Positions 1-5,170 are shown, counted from the stretch's first letter. The stretch is DNA of 5,337 bases from Campylobacteraceae bacterium (GCA_027063105.1 JAMOSL010000143.1:1-5337); one strand, 5' to 3'. Program-made: numbers and translations. Notes: generated by a model not told the origin, from the sequence alone.

Positions 1-110
1 CTTTTGTATTTGAAAATAGTGGTTCTCCATCTGAAATTATATTAAAAGATAGATTTATTCAATCTACACTTGTATGTTGGATTTTATCTTTTATCTGGAT
101 ACTATACTGA
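1..110 (+). CDS. C-terminal tail of a UbiA-family prenyltransferase (probable phosphoribosyl-polyprenyl-phosphate synthase), partial
   Basis: The frame whose first full codon is at base 3 is open from the window edge to TGA at 108-110 and encodes the last 35 residues of a protein. The tail has a polar stretch with GSPSEIILKDRFIQ followed by a hydrophobic helix (WILSFIWILY) at the very end. UbiA-like decaprenyl-phosphate phosphoribosyltransferases (Rv3806c family, which transfer ribose-5-phosphate from PRPP to a polyprenyl phosphate) end with a similar loop, a 'G-P-E-I-L-x-D-R' pattern and a last membrane helix. The identification rests on this short tail plus the downstream GtrA, DprE1 and DprE2 genes. 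The catalytic DxxxD region lies outside the window. The stop overlaps the next gene's start as TGATG, suggesting translational coupling. It could be another UbiA-fold transferase. Confidence 0.6.
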   Translation, partial: FVFENSGSPSEIILKDRFIQSTLVCWILSFIWILY

Positions 111-508
111 TGTTAGCTATTAAATATACACTATTTGCAATAATATCAACTATGTTTAATATTTCATTCCAATATATAACTCATTATTTATATTCTGATT
201 TTGGTGCTTTATATTTAGCTATCTTTGTTGGTACTATTGCAGGATTAATTCCAAAATATATTTTAGATAAAAGATATATTTTTTATCATGAAACAGAGAG
301 TAAAAAAGATGATGTTAAGAAGTTTGGATTATATACTTTAATGAGTGTTTTTACAACTATCATTTTTTGGGGTACAGAGATAGGATTTGATTTTATATTT
401 AACAATGATAATGCAAAATATTTAGGTGCAGTTATTGGACTTAGTATAGGTTATATAGTTAAATATTTCTTAGATAAAAAGTTTGTTTTTATAAATAAGG
501 ATAATTAA
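110..508 (+). CDS. GtrA-family small membrane protein (probable lipid-linked sugar flippase/accessory protein)
   Basis: This is a 132-residue, four-helix inner-membrane protein. Predicted helices lie at about residues 4-24, 33-50, 72-97 and 103-120. The two halves are an internal repeat: each ends with a cytosolic-looking motif, KYILDKRYIF at 49-58 and KYFLDKKFVF at 118-127. This K-Y/F-x-L-D-K-x-F pattern is typical of the GtrA/DPMS family, whose members are proposed to flip or present polyprenyl-linked sugars. The mycobacterial relative Rv3789 sits beside dprE1 and dprE2 in the same order as here. I chose ATG at 110 because it overlaps the upstream stop (TGATG) and puts the first helix directly at the N-terminus, as in the family. 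The in-frame ATG at 74 would add 12 residues and overlap the upstream gene by 37 bases. The 3' end overlaps the next start by one base (TAATG). Confidence 0.83.
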   Translation: MLAIKYTLFAIISTMFNISFQYITHYLYSDFGALYLAIFVGTIAGLIPKYILDKRYIFYHETESKKDDVKKFGLYTLMSVFTTIIFWGTEIGFDFIFNNDNAKYLGAVIGLSIGYIVKYFLDKKFVFINKDN

Positions 509-1806
509 TGAGTTTAATGAGTTGGGGATTATATCCCAAAAAAGATAATCAAGTATTCAAGTTTAAAAATTATCAAGAGATAAAAGAGATTATTCAAAAT
601 AATAATTCTTTAATATCTTATGGAAATGGACGAAGTTATGGAGATAGTGCATTAAGTAAAAATATCGTTAGTGTTAAATCTCATGATTATTTTATAGACT
701 TTGATGAGGTCAATGGTATATTACATTTAGCATCAGGAGCTATGCTTAGCGATGTTCTAAACTCTTTTGTTCCAAGGGGTTGGTTTTTAAAGATTACGGC
801 AGGTACTAAATTAATAACTGTTGGTGGTGCTATAGCATCTGATATTCATGGTAAAAATCATCATATAGAGGGCTGTTTTAGCGAATGTATTAAAGAGTTT
901 AACATAATGGTTGAAAATGGAGATATATTAACTTGTTCTAAAGACAAGAATATAGAATTATTTAGAGCTACTTGTGGAGGTATGGGTTTAACAGGTGTTA
1001 TATTAGATGCAAAAATATATTTAAAAAAAATAAATTCAAGTACAATTCTACAAACAACTATTAAAACAAAAAATCTAAAAGAGACATTTGATGCATTTGA
1101 AGAGTATAGTTATCTTCCATATTCTGTAGCATGGATTGATTGTTTAGCAAAAGGTAAAGATATTGGAAAATGTTTACTTATGGCTGGAGACTTTAAAAAT
1201 GATGGAAAGTTAGATTATAAGAGTAAAAATGGTTTATCCATTCCTTTTACCTTTCCATCTTTTGCACTTAATAATTGGAGTGTAAGGGCTTTTAATTGGT
1301 TATATTATGCCAAGTCACCACAAGGTATATCTAAACAATCTGTAGGAATAGATACATTTTTTTATCCTTTAGATGCTATTGGTCATTGGAATAGAATTTA
1401 TGGGAATGGTGGATTTACACAATATCAATTTATATTACCAAAAGAGACGAGTTATAAAGGTTTAGAGGAGATTTTACAGACTATATCAGATTCTGGTAAA
1501 GGTTCATTCTTAGCTGTTTTAAAACTATATGGTAAAGCTAATGAGAATTATTTATCATTTCCAATAGAAGGGTATAGCTTAGCTCTTGATTTTAAAATAG
1601 AAGATGGGTTATTTAACCTATTGGATATACTTGATAAAATTGTTGTTAAATATAAGGGAAGAATTTATTTAACAAAAGATGTAAGAGTGTCAAAAGATAT
1701 ATTTGAACAAGGTTATCCTCAAATAGATAAATTTAGAGAGTTTAGAGAAAAAAATAATATGGTAGAGAAATTCTCATCATTTCAATCAAAAAGAGTAGGG
1801 ATTTAA
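508..1806 (+). CDS. dprE1: DprE1-like FAD-dependent polyprenyl-phosphoryl-ribose 2'-oxidase
   Basis: The 432-residue protein is close to mycobacterial DprE1 (461 residues). It would oxidise the ribose C2' hydroxyl of polyprenyl-phosphoryl-ribose to a keto intermediate, the first half of the epimerisation to arabinose. The VAO-type FAD domain shows the pyrophosphate loop YGNGRSYGDS (38-47), TVGGAIASDIHGKNHH (104-119) and GGMGLTGV (157-164). His114 corresponds to the proposed catalytic His132 of the M. tuberculosis enzyme. The C-terminal part has QYQF (305-308), FPIEGYSLALDF (351-362) and TKDVR (389-393), where Lys390 matches essential Lys418. Ala359 stands 31 residues before that lysine, exactly where M. 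tuberculosis has Cys387, the residue attacked by benzothiazinones. ATG 508 has AAGGA at 497-501, six bases upstream. The gene overlaps the GtrA stop by one base and ends one base before the SDR gene, so a single operon is likely. The family call is strong; the exact lipid carrier is inferred. Confidence 0.88.
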   Translation: MSLMSWGLYPKKDNQVFKFKNYQEIKEIIQNNNSLISYGNGRSYGDSALSKNIVSVKSHDYFIDFDEVNGILHLASGAMLSDVLNSFVPRGWFLKITAGTKLITVGGAIASDIHGKNHHIEGCFSECIKEFNIMVENGDILTCSKDKNIELFRATCGGMGLTGVILDAKIYLKKINSSTILQTTIKTKNLKETFDAFEEYSYLPYSVAWIDCLAKGKDIGKCLLMAGDFKNDGKLDYKSKNGLSIPFTFPSFALNNWSVRAFNWLYYAKSPQGISKQSVGIDTFFYPLDAIGHWNRIYGNGGFTQYQFILPKETSYKGLEEILQTISDSGKGSFLAVLKLYGKANENYLSFPIEGYSLALDFKIEDGLFNLLDILDKIVVKYKGRIYLTKDVRVSKDIFEQGYPQIDKFREFREKNNMVEKFSSFQSKRVGI

Positions 1807-1807
1807 T

Positions 1808-2539
1808 ATGAGTTATATATTGATTGTTGGAGCAAAAAGTGATATTGCAAAAGCAGTGGCAAGAGAATATTCTAAAAATGGATATGATATATATTTGGCA
1901 GGAAGAAAGATAAATGAATTGGAAGATTTTGCTAATGATATTAGAGTAAGAGGCGTACGAAATGTAAAACTTCTTGAGCTTGATATTACAAATTTTTCAT
2001 CACATGAAGAGTTCTATAACAATATTGAAGAGAAGCCTTTAGGTGTAATATCAGCAGTCGGATATTTAGGAGAACAAAAATTAGCAGAAAAAGATTTTTC
2101 AGAGACCTTAAATATTATAAATGCAAATTATACAGGAGTTATTAGTTTATTTAATATTATAGCAGATGATTTTGAAGATAGAAAGAATGGTTTTATGGTT
2201 GGGATTAGTTCAGTGGCAGGAGAAAGAGGAAGAAAAAGTAATTATATGTATGGTTCAGCAAAAGCAGGATTAACAGCCTACCTTTCTGGATTAAGAAATA
2301 GATTATATGAATCTCAAGTTCATGTTATGACCGTTAAACCTGGTTTTGTAGCTACAAAAATGACAGAGGGAATGGATTTACCAGAAAAATTAACAGCCTC
2401 TCCAAAAGATGTAGCAGAGGATATATTTGAATCTCAACAAAAAAGAAAAAGTATTTTATATACAAAATGGATATGGCAATATATTATGATGATAATAAAA
2501 CTAATTCCAGAGTGGCAATTCAGGAAGATGAGTATATAA
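1808..2539 (+). CDS. dprE2: DprE2-like short-chain dehydrogenase (polyprenyl-phosphoryl-2-keto-ribose reductase)
   Basis: A 243-residue short-chain dehydrogenase with a Rossmann fold. The nucleotide-binding turn is VGAKSDIA (7-14), a DprE2/NoeP-like variant of the usual TGxxxGIG. The active site is recognisable: Asn107 in NANY, Ser135 in GISSVAG, and Tyr148/Lys152 in YGSAK, with the usual 13-residue Ser-Tyr and 4-residue Tyr-Lys spacings. PGFVATKM (178-185) follows the last core strand. A hydrophobic amphipathic tail (about 221-235, WIWQYIMMII) could hold the enzyme at the membrane near its lipid substrate. DprE2 reduces the keto intermediate made by DprE1 using NAD(P)H to give polyprenyl-phosphoryl-arabinose. 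The start lies one base after the dprE1 stop, with AGGG at 1797-1800 seven bases upstream. Assignment to DprE2 rather than a generic SDR rests on its position next to DprE1 as well as its sequence. Confidence 0.83.
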   Translation: MSYILIVGAKSDIAKAVAREYSKNGYDIYLAGRKINELEDFANDIRVRGVRNVKLLELDITNFSSHEEFYNNIEEKPLGVISAVGYLGEQKLAEKDFSETLNIINANYTGVISLFNIIADDFEDRKNGFMVGISSVAGERGRKSNYMYGSAKAGLTAYLSGLRNRLYESQVHVMTVKPGFVATKMTEGMDLPEKLTASPKDVAEDIFESQQKRKSILYTKWIWQYIMMIIKLIPEWQFRKMSI

Positions 2540-2540
2540 T
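2512..2540 (+). promoter_or_regulatory. possible internal promoter before the DUF4214 gene
   Basis: TATAAT at 2535-2540 overlaps the dprE2 stop codon. GTGGCA at 2512-2517 (4 of 6 matches to TTGACA) stands 17 bases upstream. The predicted transcript would start about 20 bases before the ATG at 2570. The region is very AT-rich, so a chance -10 box is quite possible. If real, it would partly uncouple the secreted protein from the sugar operon. Confidence 0.25.
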
Positions 2541-2569
2541 ATATTAATTATATTTAAAAGGAATAAATT

Positions 2570-3496
2570 ATGAAAAAGATTATTTTAATACTAATGTTTT
2601 TTACAACATTATATGCAGAGTTAGCAACCAACGAAAATGTTACTAAATTATATGTAGCTACATTCGATAGAGCTCCTGATGCTAATGGTTTAAAATATTG
2701 GGTAAATGACTCAAAATTAGAGTTAGAAGATATCGCAACTAGTTTTTTTGAACAAAATGAAACAAAAGCATTGTATCCTGATGGATATTCTAATATAGAT
2801 TTTATAAATAATATTTATAATAATTTATTTGCTCATTCTCCAGACCAAGATGGATTAACTTATTGGCAGATTCGATTAGATAGTAATAAAATTTCTAAGT
2901 CAATTATGATTTTAGCTATTGTTAATGGAGCACAAAATGATGACAAGAGTATCTTAGACAATAAAACAGCTGTTGGATTAAGATTTGCAGAAGGTGGATT
3001 AACTGATATAGAATCTTCCAAAATTGTAATGAAAGGAATAACTGCTGACTCAGCAACAAAAGATGCGATGATTCAGGCTATTGATAGTGCTTTAGGTAAG
3101 GCTTCTACAACTATAAGTGATGCTTCAACTGGTTTAGTATGGCAAGATAATAATGATACAATCAATATAAGAAAACCACAACTAAATACATCAGGAGATA
3201 CCATTTTTACATATTGTAATAATTTAGAATTAGATGGTAAGAGCGATTGGAGAGTTCCCTCTTTAAATGAATTAGCTTCTATAACAGATATAAACAATAG
3301 ACCTGCCTTTAAAACAGGATTTAAATATATAGGAGATAATCTATACCATTGGTCAAAGGAAGAAGACCCTAAAAATAGTAGCAATGGTGTAGGTATTGGT
3401 TTCACTAAAGAAAAAGAACAAGGGGTAGGCTTCTTCTCATTTTCTAAAGAAGATGCATTATATGTAAGATGTGTAAGTGGTACTGCTATTCAATAG
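2570..3496 (+). CDS. secreted protein with DUF4214-like repeats and a DUF1566 (Lcl C-terminal-like) domain
   Basis: This 308-residue protein has a Sec signal peptide: MKK, a hydrophobic core (4-14), and a probable cleavage after LYA at 14-16. Residues 24-70 and 77-123 form two related units, each with a D-x-x-G-L-x-Y-W core (DANGLKYW 37-44, DQDGLTYW 92-99) preceded by a short helix (VTKLYVATF, INNIYNNLF). This is the DUF4214 signature, found in surface-layer-like and large secreted proteins. After a linker, residues 184-303 show a DUF1566/Lcl-type domain: DASTGLVWQD (184-193), DWRVPSLNEL (226-235), YHWSKEED (259-266) and a final YVRCVSG (298-304). Cys216 and Cys301 may form a disulfide. The function is not known; a periplasmic or cell-surface location is inferred. 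AAAAGGA at 2556-2562 is a good ribosome binding site. The gene lies 30 bases after dprE2 on the same strand and may be cotranscribed. Confidence 0.85.
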   Translation: MKKIILILMFFTTLYAELATNENVTKLYVATFDRAPDANGLKYWVNDSKLELEDIATSFFEQNETKALYPDGYSNIDFINNIYNNLFAHSPDQDGLTYWQIRLDSNKISKSIMILAIVNGAQNDDKSILDNKTAVGLRFAEGGLTDIESSKIVMKGITADSATKDAMIQAIDSALGKASTTISDASTGLVWQDNNDTINIRKPQLNTSGDTIFTYCNNLELDGKSDWRVPSLNELASITDINNRPAFKTGFKYIGDNLYHWSKEEDPKNSSNGVGIGFTKEKEQGVGFFSFSKEDALYVRCVSGTAIQ

Positions 3497-3520
3497 GTAA
3501 AGCAGAGTTATTGTAATTGT

Positions 3521-3556
3521 TTAAATTTCTTACTTTATTAGCATTAGCATAACCTT
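3521..3556. repeat. degenerate second copy of the REP-like sequence
   Basis: The stretch beginning TTAAAT and ending GCATTAGCATAACCT parallels the REP-like element at 4256-4296, which reads TTAAATCAGGTAACT then GCATTAGCATCACCT. The 15-base right part differs at one position (A for C at 3551). The left part is diverged and the outer palindrome arm is lost. It lies in the 85-base gap between the converging secreted-protein and zinc-ribbon genes. No convincing hairpin with a T-tract was found in this gap, so a terminator cannot be called. The match could be a coincidence in AT-rich DNA. Confidence 0.3.
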
Positions 3557-3581
3557 ATATCAATAAGAGTTTTGCAAGATG

Positions 3582-4145
3582 CTATCTCTCAAGCTCATAA
3601 TTAGATAACATCTGTACACCACTTCCCCCACCAACATAGTGTTGAATAACATTAAAATACTCCCTACCACCTTTGGTTCGTCTGTGGGCAATAAAATAGA
3701 GAACACCCAAAACTTTGATAAGCGTCTCCTCTTCTATATCATTATACTTTATCACATCTACTAATAGTTCAAATCCATCTTCAACCATCTCTGATTGGAA
3801 TAGAAACTCTTTATCTTTAAAATAGTATTTGTCCATCAAGAGTTTATAGATATTTAGAGCCAGTTCATCTTTGAGTTTCAAGTCATGCTCTTGGTCTATT
3901 TTACATAAAGCACTCTCTATCTCATTGGAGTACCCTTGAAGATTCATACTTGATTCCATATCTTGTGTTGAGTATTTTGGTACAATCGTATATTTTCTTG
4001 ATTCAAGAGGTGATTTATAGTGTTCACAGCCTACACACTCTACATCTCTAGTTGTCCCACAACACAAACTACAGACTTTTTGATTCTCTACAAGTTTACA
4101 GACTCTTTTACCTTTTTTTGAGTTACACATTGGACATTTTGCCAT
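3582..4145 (-). CDS. conserved hypothetical protein with an eight-cysteine zinc-ribbon-like N-terminus
   Basis: A 187-residue, probably cytosolic protein. The first 42 residues hold CPMC (4-7), Cys16, CSLCC (25-29) and CVGC (37-40), eight cysteines spaced to bind one or two zinc ions. The pattern 'CPxC...KGKR.C...VCxLCCGTxR...CxxC' resembles small zinc-binding modules at the N-terminus of uncharacterised proteins in delta- and epsilonproteobacteria. The rest (about 70-187) is mostly helical with no signal peptide, membrane helix or catalytic motif that I recognise. One further cysteine is at 81, and the C-terminal part has a basic HRRTKGGREYF stretch (153-163). The ATG at 4145 has AAGGAA (plus-strand 4151-4156) five bases upstream. 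It is a single gene converging on the secreted-protein gene and is flanked on both sides by REP-like sequence. The function is unknown; nucleic-acid or protein binding is only a guess. Confidence 0.8.
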   Translation of the reverse strand: MAKCPMCNSKKGKRVCKLVENQKVCSLCCGTTRDVECVGCEHYKSPLESRKYTIVPKYSTQDMESSMNLQGYSNEIESALCKIDQEHDLKLKDELALNIYKLLMDKYYFKDKEFLFQSEMVEDGFELLVDVIKYNDIEEETLIKVLGVLYFIAHRRTKGGREYFNVIQHYVGGGSGVQMLSNYELER

Positions 4146-4181
4146 GATATTTCCTTTGTTAGAATGATAAATTTTAGGGTA

Positions 4182-4208
4182 ATTATAGCTTAATTTATGG
4201 TATGTTAA
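4182..4208 (-). promoter_or_regulatory. probable promoter of the zinc-ribbon gene
   Basis: On the minus strand TATAAT (plus-strand 4182-4187) is preceded by TTAACA (plus-strand 4203-4208; 5 of 6 matches to TTGACA) with a 15-base spacer. This would start transcription about 30 bases before the ATG at 4145. The spacer is shorter than the ideal 17, but the -10 box is perfect and correctly placed. Confidence 0.45.
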
Positions 4209-4231
4209 GTAATTTTATCTAAAATTTAACT

Positions 4232-4255
4232 TTGAATGGTAGGTGTATTTGGGAG
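4232..4255 (+). repeat. left copy of an imperfect direct repeat bracketing the transposon scar
   Basis: TTGAATGGTAGG (4232-4243), then TGT and ATTTGGG, is repeated at 4380-4413 as TTGAACGGCAGG, then GGTGT, a short insert and ATTTTGGG. The first block matches at 10 of 12 bases, both differences being C/T changes. The two copies enclose the REP-like palindrome and the transposase start remnant. They could be ends of the same mobile-element family or a diverged target duplication. Confidence 0.35.
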
Positions 4256-4296
4256 TTAAATCAGGTAACTGCATTAGCATCACCTGACCTGACCCC
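4256..4296. repeat. REP-like imperfect palindrome
   Basis: The arms TCAGGT (4261-4266) and ACCTGA (4282-4287) pair perfectly. Inside them TGC (4270-4272) and GCA (4277-4279) close a four-base ATTA loop, with an asymmetric internal bulge (AAC against TC). The right arm is followed by a second CCTGA and by CCCC, so the minus strand begins GGGGTCAGGTCAGG. That resembles the GGGGTCAGG-type ends I associate with REP elements mobilised by REP-associated tyrosine transposases. It abuts the transposase remnant on the same side as that gene's 3' direction. There is no T-tract after the stem on either strand, so it is not a classical terminator. Confidence 0.5.
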
Positions 4297-4334
4297 TAGA
4301 CTTCTGCTATATCTATTCTTGGTCTTGTTGGCAT
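4296..4334 (-). pseudogene. start remnant of a REP-associated (Y1/IS200-like) transposase gene
   Basis: On the minus strand an ATG at 4334 opens MPTRPRIDIAEV and then meets TAG at 4298-4296. REP-associated tyrosine transposases often begin with a short basic 'MxRxPRIDI' segment just before the conserved YHVxxR/N motif, and this peptide fits that start closely. It has a full leader: AAAGGA about seven bases upstream of the ATG and a double TATAAT box further up. Only 12 codons remain. The HUH catalytic pair and the tyrosine are absent, and the sequence runs directly into the REP-like palindrome, as if the gene body was deleted between the two. The call rests on a very short peptide plus its context, so it remains tentative. 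Confidence 0.45.
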
Positions 4335-4358
4335 GATATTTTTCCTTTAGTTTTAGGA

Positions 4359-4369
4359 ATTATATTATA
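4359..4369 (-). promoter_or_regulatory. -10 region of the transposase remnant
   Basis: Read on the minus strand this is TATAATATAAT, two overlapping perfect -10 hexamers, 24 bases upstream of the remnant's ATG. No clear -35 box was identified. It may still fire and produce a short transcript toward the REP-like element. Confidence 0.35.
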
Positions 4370-4370
4370 A

Positions 4371-4733
4371 AAGTGGAGATTGAACGGCAGGGGTGTGTTT
4401 TCATTTTGGGCTGTCATAGCCAAAAAAGCTGACCTTGTACTGCTACCTACATCATCTACCTTTGGCTCTCATAATAGATGGAGAGAGATTATCAAGACAA
4501 AGGCATTTTTGCATGGGTGTTATATACTTCGTGCTAACCGTATAGGGGAGTATCAAGATGGTGATACTAATTGGAAATTTTATGGCGATAGTATGCTAAT
4601 CAACCCCGAAGGTGAGGTAGATATGATGCTAGAGGACAAAGAGTCAATGCTCATAGAGACTATCGAAAAGAGAGTCATCACAGAGCATCGTAAAGTATGG
4701 GGCTTTGAGAGAGAGTTGAGGGCTAGAGAGTGA
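4371..4733 (+). pseudogene. C-terminal stump of a nitrilase-superfamily (carbon-nitrogen hydrolase) gene
   Basis: The open frame follows an in-frame TAA at 4368-4370, and the only early initiator is TTG at 4380 (117 codons). The product matches the C-terminal 40% or so of a nitrilase-fold amidohydrolase: the strand ADLVLLPTSSTF (17-28), the helix NRWREIIKTKAFLHGCYIL (32-50), ANRIGEY (52-58), and WKFYGDSMLINPEGEV (65-80). Family members are normally about 260-300 residues with a Glu-Lys-Cys catalytic triad. All three residues and the CYE/RFPE motif around the nucleophile should lie upstream and are missing. Recognisable homology begins near codon 11 (4410), directly after the right copy of the direct repeat. 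TTG 4380 has GGAG only one base upstream, so translation is doubtful. The gene appears decapitated by the adjacent mobile-element event. A translated, inactive fragment cannot be excluded. The original substrate (an amide or carbamoyl compound) is unknown. Confidence 0.75.
4380..4413 (+). repeat. right copy of the imperfect direct repeat
   Basis: TTGAACGGCAGGGGTGT, then a short insert and ATTTTGGG, corresponds to the left copy at 4232-4255. It overlaps the first codons of the nitrilase stump. The odd residues there (NGRGVFSFW) may therefore be mobile-element sequence read through in frame and not true nitrilase sequence. The left copy read in frame gives a similar LNGRC peptide. Confidence 0.35.
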
Positions 4734-4750
4734 CTCCTCATTAGTTGGGT

Positions 4751-5071
4751 TTACAATTTTTTAAGAGTACTAAAGATACTTCCTAAAACTAAATTCTTAT
4801 CTGTAAAGATTACAAGTACAATATTATCTGAATTATCCGAAGAGAGATTTTTGAAAAATATATTCTCTTTTGACTCTATATATATCATCTCAAACTCATC
4901 TCTCTTGATATAGTTAGAGAGGCTCTGCATGGACTCTATAGCAGATGCCTTATCATGATTTGAGTTGATGACTCTCTTATGTATTTTTTTGGTATTAATA
5001 TGTATAAGATATAGAGCATTCACCCCATCTATCTGTTGAAAATAGTTATGATAATCTTCTAATGTTCTCAT
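4751..5071 (-). CDS. small roadblock/LC7-like protein
   Basis: A 106-residue cytosolic protein with no signal peptide or membrane helix. The pattern fits the roadblock/LC7 fold: an N-terminal helix (1-13), two strands (IDGVNALYLIHI at 14-25 and a hairpin to about 34), a central helix (40-56), two strands (FEMIYIES 60-67, NIFFKNL 70-76), a hydrophobic strand (NIVLVIFT 83-90) and a final helix (LVLGSIFSTLKKL 94-106). In this family the strand-'NLG'-helix end helps form homodimers that bind Ras-like GTPases such as MglA. No GTPase gene is visible here. The ATG at 5071 has only a weak GAGTGG-like ribosome binding site. It is divergent from the gene at 5200, which may encode a related protein, and converges on the nitrilase stump with 17 bases between stops. 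Family membership is inferred from the fold pattern, not from a diagnostic motif. Confidence 0.65.
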   Translation of the reverse strand: MRTLEDYHNYFQQIDGVNALYLIHINTKKIHKRVINSNHDKASAIESMQSLSNYIKRDEFEMIYIESKENIFFKNLSSDNSDNIVLVIFTDKNLVLGSIFSTLKKL

Positions 5072-5108
5072 ATTTATACCACTCTTCTATTATTTTTATA
5101 TCTAAAGT

Positions 5109-5136
5109 ATTATATCAAAAAAAAATATATTGTTAA
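5109..5136 (-). promoter_or_regulatory. promoter of the roadblock-like gene
   Basis: On the minus strand TTAACA (plus 5131-5136; 5 of 6 matches) is followed after 16 bases by TATAAT (plus 5109-5114). An extended -10 TG (TGATATAAT) lies just upstream of the hexamer. The spacer is a long T run. Transcription would start about 30 bases before the ATG at 5071. Confidence 0.6.
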
Positions 5137-5141
5137 TAAAA

Positions 5142-5170
5142 TTTACATCTAAGAGTAAATTGATTATAAT
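5142..5170 (+). promoter_or_regulatory. promoter of the gene at 5200
   Basis: TTTACA (5142-5147; 5 of 6 matches to TTGACA) and TATAAT (5165-5170) are separated by exactly 17 bases, close to a perfect sigma-70 promoter. The expected transcript starts about 22 bases before the ATG, leaving room for AAAGGA at 5187-5192. Its -35 box lies only five bases from the -35 box of the divergent promoter. Confidence 0.65.

Noticed and set aside
74..109. Upstream extension of the GtrA gene to ATG 74
   Set aside because: It would overlap the upstream gene by 37 bases and add a hydrophobic stretch not expected in the family. ATG 110 forms a TGATG junction.
3073..3405. Minus-strand open frame of 110 codons inside the secreted-protein gene
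   Set aside because: It lies entirely antisense to the well-supported DUF1566 coding region, has no recognisable domain and no convincing ribosome binding site.
3497..3581. Bidirectional terminator between the converging genes
   Set aside because: No stem of useful length followed by a T-tract could be found in this gap.
4261..4287. The palindrome as a rho-independent terminator
   Set aside because: The stem is interrupted, and no run of T follows it on either strand.
4223..4334. Plus-strand open frame reading through the REP-like element (LNGRC onward)
   Set aside because: It has no start signal, resembles no protein, and is explained by a repeat element.
4380..4382. TTG 4380 as the true start of an intact small gene
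   Set aside because: The product matches only the C-terminal part of a much longer family, and GGAG is too close to the TTG to serve as a normal ribosome binding site.
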